From positions 21,971 through 85,970 of the forward strand of contig JAGXGH010000056.1 of NCBI GenBank assembly GCA_024636835.1: a stretch of 64,000 nt of DNA. The letters run 5' to 3'. Shown one piece after another: positions 17,849-25,331 of the stretch. Below the pieces are notes generated by a model that saw nothing but the letters and a program-made list of their open reading frames with translations, had not been told where the DNA came from and did not search any database. The position numbers were made by a program, and so were the translations under genes. Numbering within the stretch: position 1 is the stretch's first letter; each line of letters opens with the position of its first letter. Origin of the DNA: Verrucomicrobiales bacterium (GTDB taxonomy: Bacteria > Verrucomicrobiota > Verrucomicrobiia > Verrucomicrobiales > SLCJ01).

Positions 17849-20263
17849 ATGATCTTTACCAAACTCACTTTTCTGGCCTCGTTGCTGGTAGCCACTTCGC
17901 TCGTCACTTCCTCTCAAGCAGCGGGGGGCAACGGCAGTATGGAAAATCCTGATTTCACCAAGGGTGAAAAAATACCGGAAGGCGCAACCCACGACTGGAC
18001 GCTCGGTGCCACCGGTGCCCGCGGGTGGATCTACAGCGATCGACTGGAGACTTCTGATGCCCGCCAGATCGCCATCACCAAAGTCGATCAAGGGTCGCCA
18101 GCTGATGGTATACTCAAGACAGGCGATGCTGTTTTAGGTATCGCTGGCAAACCTTTCTCTTGCGATGCGCGAGTTGAGTTCGGAAAAGCGCTGACCGTTG
18201 CCGAATCCGACCAGGGGAAGGGGAGTCTTTCTCTGATTCGTTGGCGCGATGGTCAACAGGAAAATGTCGTTATCAATCTCCCCGTCCTCGGGAACTACAG
18301 CGCGACGGCGCCCTATGATTGTCCGAAGTCCAAACATATCCTCGAACGTGGTTGCGCGGCTTTAGCGAAGCGCATGGAAGAACCTAACTACGGAAGTCAA
18401 TACCCGATTAGCCGCTCGCTCAACGCCTTGGCTCTACTCGCAAGTGGTGACCCCGCCTATCTTCCCATCATTAAAAAAGAAGCGGAATGGGCATCGAACT
18501 ATACCGCCGATGGGATGGTCACTTGGGCTTACGGCTACGTCATCATGATGCTGGCCGAATACCACATCGCGTCCGGCGACGACTCGATCATGCCCGGCCT
18601 CAATCGCCTCGCGCTCGAGGCGGCGAAGGGTCAAAGCGTCGTTGGCTCTTGGGGGCACGGGTTCGCGGGCGAAGACGGCCGCCTAGGCGGATACGGCATG
18701 ATGAATGCGCCGGGAGTGACACTCACAATATCGCTGGTTCTAGCGCGTGAGGCTGGGGTCAAAGCCCCTGAGTTAGACCTGGCCATTGAGCGCAGCCTTA
18801 AGCTTCTGCGCTTCTATATTGGCAAGGGATCGATCCCTTATGGTGACCACAGTCCATGGATTCAAAATCACGATGACAACGGCAAAAATGGTATGGCAGC
18901 CGTGCTTTTTAGCCTGGTTAAAGAAAACGAGGGTGCCGAATATTTTTCTCGCATGTCTCTCGCTTGTCATGGCAATGAGCGCGATACCGGACATACGGGC
19001 AATTTCTGGAACATGACTTGGGCAATCCCCGGAGTCGTCCAGTCCGGTCCTAACGCAACTGGTGCATGGATGAGTGAATTTGGAGCCTGGTATTTCGACC
19101 TCGCCCGTCGCTGGGATGGAAATTTTCCACACCAAGGACCACCGCAGCCGAGAGCAGATGCGACCGGAAGTTGGGACGCTACCGGGGCGTATTTGTTGGC
19201 CTACGCGATGCCTCTCAAGAAGACTTTATTGACCGGAAAGCATAATACGCGGACTCCACAAATCAGTGAAGATGAAGCAAAGAGCATCATCATCGATGGT
19301 CGTGGCTGGACAAATAAGCATCGCGAGGAATTTTATGACGGCTTGAGTGTGGACGAGCTTTTCGAACGCCTTACCAGTTGGTCACCGGTGGTTCGTGAGC
19401 GGGCGGCCATGGCTCTCGCTCGAAAAAAAGTCGACCCAGCGCCTGTGGCTGCCTTGGTGGAAATGCTCGAGTCTAGCGATCTGAATGCACGCTATGGCGC
19501 ATGCACGGCGTTTTCCATGCTCGGAGAAGCCTCGGCTCCCGCTGTGCCGGTTTTACAAGTTTGCCTTCAAGATGAGGATCTTTGGCTGCGCATCAAAGCG
19601 GCTGAAGCGTTGGCTAAGATCGGCGAACCTGCAATGTATGTCCTGCCGGATCTGTTGAAGATGATCTCAAAGGAGTCCTCTCCAAGCGACCCGCGGGGTA
19701 TGGAACAGCGTTACATCACGAGTGCTGTCTTTGGCGATATGCTTCGTCGATCCAGTTTAGAGTCAGTCGATAAAGATCTGCTCCGCAAAGCCGTGGCGGC
19801 AGGACTAGAGAATCAAGATGGACGTGCTCGCGGTACGATTAGCATCGTCTATGAGAAATTGAGCCTTGAAGAAATAAAACCACTTATACCCGCTATCCTT
19901 GAGGCCATCGAGACACCCGCACCAAGCGGCATCATGTTCGCCAATCAGATTCGTGTTGCCGGGCTCCGCGTCTTGAGCAAACACCATGTCGAGTCAGGAA
20001 TTCAAGCCTGTGCGGACTACCTTCTGAAACAGAACCCTTGGGCGAGCCAGATTCGTACTCCGGAAATTCTTGAGATACTCCTCAATTATGGCGTACATGC
20101 CCAATCCGCGATCCCATCACTGGAGCGCGCCGCTGCTTTCTTTGAGGCTGGAGAGGTCGACTTTCCAATGAACCTCAGTCAGCAAAAGGCGGCTGCGGTT
20201 CGTGCGGCGATAGTCAAGATCCAATCATCCGAAGACCGCCCGGAACTGATCCGCATCGATTGA
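17849..20263 (+). CDS. Secreted DUF6288-type protein with PDZ-like and HEAT repeats
   Basis: About 804 residues from ATG 17849, where the signal peptide MIFTKLTFLASLLVATSLV begins; the open frame reaches back to 17669 inside the previous gene. Residues about 30-150 contain a PDZ-like segment (ITKVDQGSPADGILKTGDAVLGIAGKP). An alpha-helical toroid-like central region follows (YGSQYPISRSLNALALLASGD, SWGHGFAGEDGRLGGYGMMN). From about residue 510 there are HEAT repeats (LFERLTSWSPVVRERAAMAL, APAVPVLQVCLQDEDLWLRI). The architecture is found in Planctomycetes/Verrucomicrobia glycan loci under the DUF6288 name; its biochemical activity is not established to my knowledge. It may be a scaffold or a polysaccharide-processing enzyme. 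Confidence 0.75.
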   Translation: MIFTKLTFLASLLVATSLVTSSQAAGGNGSMENPDFTKGEKIPEGATHDWTLGATGARGWIYSDRLETSDARQIAITKVDQGSPADGILKTGDAVLGIAGKPFSCDARVEFGKALTVAESDQGKGSLSLIRWRDGQQENVVINLPVLGNYSATAPYDCPKSKHILERGCAALAKRMEEPNYGSQYPISRSLNALALLASGDPAYLPIIKKEAEWASNYTADGMVTWAYGYVIMMLAEYHIASGDDSIMPGLNRLALEAAKGQSVVGSWGHGFAGEDGRLGGYGMMNAPGVTLTISLVLAREAGVKAPELDLAIERSLKLLRFYIGKGSIPYGDHSPWIQNHDDNGKNGMAAVLFSLVKENEGAEYFSRMSLACHGNERDTGHTGNFWNMTWAIPGVVQSGPNATGAWMSEFGAWYFDLARRWDGNFPHQGPPQPRADATGSWDATGAYLLAYAMPLKKTLLTGKHNTRTPQISEDEAKSIIIDGRGWTNKHREEFYDGLSVDELFERLTSWSPVVRERAAMALARKKVDPAPVAALVEMLESSDLNARYGACTAFSMLGEASAPAVPVLQVCLQDEDLWLRIKAAEALAKIGEPAMYVLPDLLKMISKESSPSDPRGMEQRYITSAVFGDMLRRSSLESVDKDLLRKAVAAGLENQDGRARGTISIVYEKLSLEEIKPLIPAILEAIETPAPSGIMFANQIRVAGLRVLSKHHVESGIQACADYLLKQNPWASQIRTPEILEILLNYGVHAQSAIPSLERAAAFFEAGEVDFPMNLSQQKAAAVRAAIVKIQSSEDRPELIRID

Positions 20264-20271
20264 TGCCGCAT

Positions 20272-20408
20272 TTGTCATGTCTTCCTCAACGTAGACGACA
20301 CCATCAAAAAAAGAACTCATGCCCGACAGTCTGCACCCCAACATTCCCGGCTATCGCGCCTGGGCGGAAGCCATGGAACCGACCATCAAAAAGATGCTCG
20401 GAGAATGA
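20272..20408 (+). pseudogene. Remnant of an SGNH/GDSL hydrolase (C-terminal tail)
   Basis: Only the end of the gene survives. In frame 20319-20408 the 29 codons read MPDSLHPNIPGYRAWAEAME and then TIKKMLGE, the catalytic Asp-x-x-His block and terminal helix of verrucomicrobial SGNH hydrolases. Just before, in another frame, FLNVDDTIKK continues the same alignment; the two frames meet at a run of seven A (20305-20311), so a one-base slip is likely. Everything upstream is gone, right up to the DUF6288 stop at 20263. Its TGA overlaps the ATG of the next gene (ATGA), preserving an ancestral operon junction. Confidence 0.72.
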
Positions 20409-23008
20409 TGAAATCGAGATCCTTGTTTGTTAGTTTGGGTGCTTGCCTGATGCTGCACCCAGCGGTGGATGTCCGTGCGGCAGAAATGCCGCACCATCAC
20501 ACCCTATCCCTCGAAGCCAGATCACTGATCGCCCAGCCTTATCCCTATGTCAGCGGTGGAGAGTTCTCGGGCGAGGCCCTCCCGGCTTCACCAGATCCAC
20601 TGGTCGCATACCGCTGGCCGAATCCACGCGCAGCCGACGGGCTTCAAGTTTTTCTCATTAAACCAAAGTTTTTCGAATCCGACTCAGCGACTTCTTTTGC
20701 CAAGCTCGACTCGCTCGCGACCGAGTCGCCCAGCGTGGAAGTTCGTGGCACCGGTTCGATCCGATTGGACTTCGGGGCTGAGTACGCCGCCTGGCTGGAA
20801 TTCGACAGCCCGGATTGCCCTGGCGGTGTCGAGATGAGTATCAGCGAATACAACGAACCGGCCATCGTCAACAAGATGCCTGAGCACCCGATCAAGACGC
20901 TGGCTCCGGTGAAGCATGGCAATACCTACCGACTCGAACTGAACAAGGATCTCTACGAAGGGGTGCGCTTCGGCTGGATTCATGTCCGCAATTTTACCAA
21001 GCCTTGGCACATCACCGGTGTGCGGTTGGTGTGCCAGACGAAACCGGTGAACTACGAGGGAAGTTTCTCATGCAGTGACCCCATGTTGACACGGGTTTGG
21101 TATACTGGGGCTTATGTGGTGCGACTCAACCTGCTCAAAGATTACATCGGAGCCATTCTTATGGACCGTGGCGACCGGCACTCGTGGACGGGAGACGCCC
21201 ACCCCACGCAAGCGGCATCCCTGGTGGCCTTTGGCAATTATGATTTTATTCGCCATAACATTGAGCGAACATCAGGCAAAGATGGAATTTTGAGCTACCG
21301 GCTTTATTGGGCTTTAAGCGTGCTGGACTATTGGCGCTATACCGGAGACTCCGCGCTGCTGGAAAAATACATCGATAACATCTGCACGCGTCTCGACGAG
21401 GCCTATGAAGTCTATGGCACGGAGCCCGAGCACGTGTTCTACGGATGGGACGAACGCCTCGGAGCCGGCTTTGATGTGAGGAAACGGCCGACCTCAGAAG
21501 TACATAATACCTACAAAATGCTTTCCATCGAATGCTGGAGAGCCTTCGCGGAAGCCATGGGTGTGTTGGGGCGCCATGAACTTGAGGAAACATATCAGGG
21601 TTACGTGAAGGAGAAAACAGCCGACCTGAAACAGAATCCGAATTGGTATCAGAACTTCGGCATCCACGCTTTGTCCGGTGCGGTCAATGCGGGCTCCATC
21701 GATAATGCGGAGCAAGCAAAGATTCGATGCATTGAATTCAATGACCGGGTCCAGCGGCTGTCGTTCTCGCCCTTCAACCAGTATTTCATCCTCCAAGCCA
21801 TGGCGGACCTGAACCTCTATGATGAGGCACACACTTCCATCTTAGACCTTTGGGGTGGGCAGATCGAGTATGGCGGCACCACATTCTTCGAGGTGTTTCG
21901 GCCCAGTTGGACCAATGCTTTGGGCAAGAACGATCCAGTTCCTAACAACCAATGCGGGTACACCAGCCTAGCACATCCCTGGGGTGCAGGAGTGGTCAAA
22001 TGGCTCAGCGAGGAAGTGCTTGGCATCAAGCCGCTATCCCCAGGATTCGACAGCTATGAAATCGTCCCTCATCTCGGACGAACCCTCACATGGGTCAAAG
22101 GCTCTGTGCCCACGCCCCATGGTGAAATCCGCCTGCACCTCAATACAGCCAAAGGAACCGCCGTCATGTCGGCACCCGCGGGAACGACCGGCCGGATCGG
22201 GATCCCTAAAATTGGCAAAAAAATGGATTCGATCACCTTCAATAAAACGCTCGTCTGGGATGGGTCATTCCACTCTGTGGCAGGCGTTGCAGGAGCAACG
22301 GAAGACGCCGATTTTGTCTACCTCAACGGCGTGCAGGCCGGAACCCACCAGCTGAACTTTGTTCACTCCGGCACAGCCGCTGCCTATATCGCCCCAGCCA
22401 TGCATTATGAGACATCATGCGTCGCGATCGACACCCTCACTCAAGGCAACTGGGGTGGAAAATACGGAAAGGATGGGCATGTGCTCGTCCGCTACGCTGG
22501 CGAAAAGGAGGATATCCAAGCCCTTCCCGCTTATGTCAAATCCGTCTCTTACGACAAAAGCCGGGGTGTCCGGTGGGCCGTTGATGTTGATGATCCACGC
22601 GCGCTGGCACCGAACCCCAACAATGGTTTTCCGCGAATCGCCGCAAGCGTCCACACTTCCAATGGTGGGCCCACCGATGTCATCCGTGCCTGGCATAGCC
22701 AACCACTCACCCTCAACATCGAATTGAAGGAACGCCGTCCCTATCGGGTCGCGCTTCACCTCGTCGACTGGGACCGCCTTGGGCGCAGCATAGCGGTTGA
22801 GATGTTTGATGCCTCCTCTCTCAAACTTCTCGCCCCAGTTCAAGTGATCAAGGATCACACGAATGGCGTCTATCTCGTTTACGAATATGACCAATCTGTC
22901 AGGTTCCGCATCCAGCAGATCAGGGGTGCCAACGCGACCCTTAGCGGCATCTTTTTCGACCCTGCGAGTAGTGGCAAGTTAATGCCCGGTGATCCCAAGA
23001 AGAAATAA
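20405..23008 (+). CDS. Alpha-L-rhamnosidase-like protein, GH78 type, secreted
   Basis: An 867-residue protein with a signal peptide (about 1-26, ending VRA). An N-terminal beta-sandwich (about 90-220) precedes a six-hairpin (alpha/alpha)6 region (about 225-570) with GAILMDRGDRHSWTGDAHPT, YWALSVLDYWRYTGDSALL, GWDERLGAGFD and GGTTFFEVFRPSW. This order fits GH78 rhamnosidases, which remove terminal rhamnose. In many GH78 enzymes the first block reads RERxxWxGD; here it is RGDRHSWTGD, so the usual Glu there is Asp or shifted. A GH78 C-terminal beta domain and an extra 200-residue beta domain (YRVALHLVDWDRLGRSI) follow. Its start overlaps the SGNH remnant by ATGA. Confidence 0.82.
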   Translation: MMKSRSLFVSLGACLMLHPAVDVRAAEMPHHHTLSLEARSLIAQPYPYVSGGEFSGEALPASPDPLVAYRWPNPRAADGLQVFLIKPKFFESDSATSFAKLDSLATESPSVEVRGTGSIRLDFGAEYAAWLEFDSPDCPGGVEMSISEYNEPAIVNKMPEHPIKTLAPVKHGNTYRLELNKDLYEGVRFGWIHVRNFTKPWHITGVRLVCQTKPVNYEGSFSCSDPMLTRVWYTGAYVVRLNLLKDYIGAILMDRGDRHSWTGDAHPTQAASLVAFGNYDFIRHNIERTSGKDGILSYRLYWALSVLDYWRYTGDSALLEKYIDNICTRLDEAYEVYGTEPEHVFYGWDERLGAGFDVRKRPTSEVHNTYKMLSIECWRAFAEAMGVLGRHELEETYQGYVKEKTADLKQNPNWYQNFGIHALSGAVNAGSIDNAEQAKIRCIEFNDRVQRLSFSPFNQYFILQAMADLNLYDEAHTSILDLWGGQIEYGGTTFFEVFRPSWTNALGKNDPVPNNQCGYTSLAHPWGAGVVKWLSEEVLGIKPLSPGFDSYEIVPHLGRTLTWVKGSVPTPHGEIRLHLNTAKGTAVMSAPAGTTGRIGIPKIGKKMDSITFNKTLVWDGSFHSVAGVAGATEDADFVYLNGVQAGTHQLNFVHSGTAAAYIAPAMHYETSCVAIDTLTQGNWGGKYGKDGHVLVRYAGEKEDIQALPAYVKSVSYDKSRGVRWAVDVDDPRALAPNPNNGFPRIAASVHTSNGGPTDVIRAWHSQPLTLNIELKERRPYRVALHLVDWDRLGRSIAVEMFDASSLKLLAPVQVIKDHTNGVYLVYEYDQSVRFRIQQIRGANATLSGIFFDPASSGKLMPGDPKKK

Positions 23009-23077
23009 ACCGCCACACCGAGCGGGTGATGCCGCAAAATGATCGCTCTGTAAGTTCTGCGGAGTAAGGTTCGTATG

Positions 23078-23141
23078 CTCAATATTCAACTGTCGTTTAT
23101 CGACGCACCTCAATATTCAACTGTCGTTTATCGACGCACCT
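23078..23141. repeat. Two-copy 31-bp tandem repeat
   Basis: Two identical 31-base units (23078-23108 and 23109-23139) beginning CTCAATATTCAACTGTCG and ending CGACGCAC, followed by CT. They end 7-9 bases before the esterase start at 23148, so the duplication forms its immediate 5' leader and may contain a promoter or operator. Confidence 0.9.
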
Positions 23142-23147
23142 ATTTTT

Positions 23148-24590
23148 ATGATGATGAAACCACCCACAAAACGTCTATTCTCCCTGCTTGTCGCCCTGCT
23201 TTGTAGTGTGAACGTGTTTGCCGATGCCTCTCCCGTCAAAGTCTACATCCTTTCCGGTCAGTCCAATATGGTCGGCATCGGCCAGGTCGATGGTGGCGGC
23301 ACCCGATGGGGGAAGGAGATCATTGACCCCGTGCTGTCAGTTTACCCGGGGACACCCGACAGTTCGATAGACTATGACAAGATGGAGGCAATCGAAACCC
23401 TCAAGCTCGAAAGCTTCGGTGGCGTCAAGCCAACGCCTTATCCGGAAGGCGGTGTGCACGTGGTGCGTGGACAGGTGCAAATGCCGGAAACCGGAGTCTA
23501 CGAGTTCCGCCCAGGGCATGGCGCTTCAACCGAAAATATCATGCTCGTCGATGGCAAGGAAGTTTACCGCAAGTTGCCGGGTGGGGAAGCCGTGTTCACC
23601 TCGATTAAGCTCGAAGGCGGGAAGAAGGTTTCCTTCAAGATTACCTATCTGAATAATCAAGCAAATGGACTGGGTTGGGTTGCCCGACTGGACATCCCCG
23701 GCACCCTGAAGTCAGTGGTCAACTACGACGGTAAGTTCAAATACCTTGTCGACGATAAGGGCAATTTCGTCCCTCGCGATGATGTTTATTACGAAGGTGT
23801 CGTGACTGATGTGGGTAGCGACTGGCTGGGAGTAATCGATGGTAATATCGGACCTGAACTAGGCTTTGGCCACGAGCTTGGCAACTTCCACGAGGAGCCT
23901 GTGCTGATTCTAAAAACGAGCCAAGGCAACCGCTCACTGTCATGGGACTTCCTGCCTCCGGGATCCAAGAGTTTCGAGCACACCGATGAAGAGGGAAAAA
24001 CTTGGGTGTATGCAGGATACAAGCAATCGCCAAATCGCTGGGAGAAGGGCACCGAACCCGAGCCGATCAATTGGTATGCAGGCAAACAATACGACGAATG
24101 CTTCGACGCCGCCAAGGAGGTGCTCGCCAACTTCGACAAGCAATTCCCGCAGTGGGAAGGTCGCGGTTATGAAATCGCTGGTTTTGGGTGGTGGCAGGGA
24201 CACAAGGATGGTGGCGAACAAGGCACCGGCACCGCAGGTCTTGCAGCCACTAAATACGAGGAGAACCTCGTTCAACTGATCAATACACTGCGAAAAGAAT
24301 TCGATGCGCCTAACGCCCCCTTCGTAGTGGCGACCTGTGGATTTGGTGGTGGCAAGACCTGGGAGTCAGGCAGCAGTGCTGATACGATCTTCAAAGCTCA
24401 GATGAATGTCGGTGACCCCGCCAAACATCCAGAGTTCAAAGGTACGGTGAAGTCCGTCGACATCCGCGACTTCTACCGCGCGCCGGAAATCTCTCCGCGC
24501 AATCAAGGGTTCCATTACAACGGCAACGCCGAGACCTACATGCTCGTCGGCGAAGCGATGGGTGAGGCGATGGTGGAGATGGAGAAATAA
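23148..24590 (+). CDS. SASA-domain carbohydrate esterase, secreted
   Basis: 480 residues; signal peptide about 1-27. The SGNH-fold catalytic block VKVYILSGQSNMVG supplies the nucleophilic Ser, and the GFGWWQGHKDGG and GFHYNGNAETYMLVG blocks carry the oxyanion and catalytic His regions. Between them, residues about 95-180 hold a beta-rich insertion resembling PA14 (VQMPETGVYEFRPGHGAS, MLVDGKEVYRKL). Enzymes of this family remove acetyl esters from sialic acid or, in environmental bacteria, from plant and algal glycans. Start: three ATG codons in a row at 23148-23156; the first is used here. Its TAA abuts the stop of a convergent regulator fragment at 24591. Confidence 0.85.
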   Translation: MMMKPPTKRLFSLLVALLCSVNVFADASPVKVYILSGQSNMVGIGQVDGGGTRWGKEIIDPVLSVYPGTPDSSIDYDKMEAIETLKLESFGGVKPTPYPEGGVHVVRGQVQMPETGVYEFRPGHGASTENIMLVDGKEVYRKLPGGEAVFTSIKLEGGKKVSFKITYLNNQANGLGWVARLDIPGTLKSVVNYDGKFKYLVDDKGNFVPRDDVYYEGVVTDVGSDWLGVIDGNIGPELGFGHELGNFHEEPVLILKTSQGNRSLSWDFLPPGSKSFEHTDEEGKTWVYAGYKQSPNRWEKGTEPEPINWYAGKQYDECFDAAKEVLANFDKQFPQWEGRGYEIAGFGWWQGHKDGGEQGTGTAGLAATKYEENLVQLINTLRKEFDAPNAPFVVATCGFGGGKTWESGSSADTIFKAQMNVGDPAKHPEFKGTVKSVDIRDFYRAPEISPRNQGFHYNGNAETYMLVGEAMGEAMVEMEK

Positions 24591-25312
24591 TCAGCCATCA
24601 ATAAACTTTGCCACTGTTAGACCTTGTCTTCGGTCATCCTTGCAGCGGGCGATATTGTTGATCCATTTGACGATCCGACGCACCATCGGTGTGTGATCCC
24701 AGTAGATGTGAGCAATGCTTGGAGCGCACCATTTGAAACTAGGATGGAACTCGGTGCAGATCAGTGCCACTTCTTTGATTGAAGGATTCTTTTTCCTGGC
24801 GATGAAGTTTTGCACGGCAAGAAATAGAATCCAGTCGCCGATGAGAATTGCGGATGGTGGAGTGATTCGGAAAAGTGACTCTAGACAATCCCGTAGCCCC
24901 ATGTCGGTCTCCGCCCAGTCAGGCAGGTTGTAAGCACCGGTCGAGATTCCCCTGTTTTCGAGTTCCTCGAGAAAAACCTGCTCGAACTTTCCAAGATTAG
25001 GTTTTCGACGCTCCTCGCGTGTCAGCAACACGATGCTCCGGTGCCCCTTGTCTGTGAGGCTTTGGATCGCCTGTCGCAGGGCCACTAACATGTCGGGCCC
25101 GGTTCCGGCGATTGGCAGATCCTGCATCGTCCCAAACATGGCGAAACAAGGAAGCGATTGCATCAGGACAGCCAATAATACACTGGGGCCATTTCGTCGG
25201 TTTTGAATCCGGGAGGGATGACTTCCATGTCGTCCGTGACTTTCCTTCAACGTCACCCACCATTCCAGACCCGAAGTTTCCCCGAGCGCCGTACAAAGTC
25301 ACGGACATTTGA
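24591..25312 (-). pseudogene. Fused remnants: LacI/XylR-type effector domain plus an upstream fragment
   Basis: In the frame ending at 24591, residues from about 25175 downward read CFAMFGTMQDLPIAGTGPDM, HRSIVLLTREERRKP, GAYNLPDW, and PSIAHIYWDHTP, the ligand-binding domain of LacI/GalR-like regulators common in Planctomycetes and Verrucomicrobia. The DNA-binding N-terminus is absent. Upstream, two other minus-strand frames give VTLYGARGNFGSGMVGDV (25312-25245) and then VTDDMEVIPPGF with TDEMAPVYYWLS and a stop (about 25243-25165); these look like one more broken protein, possibly an oxidoreductase tail, that I cannot name with confidence. The region is a graveyard joining two gene pieces. 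The gene was probably once a local sugar-responsive regulator. Confidence 0.6.
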
Positions 25313-25331
25313 AAAGCATCCCTCTCGGCTT

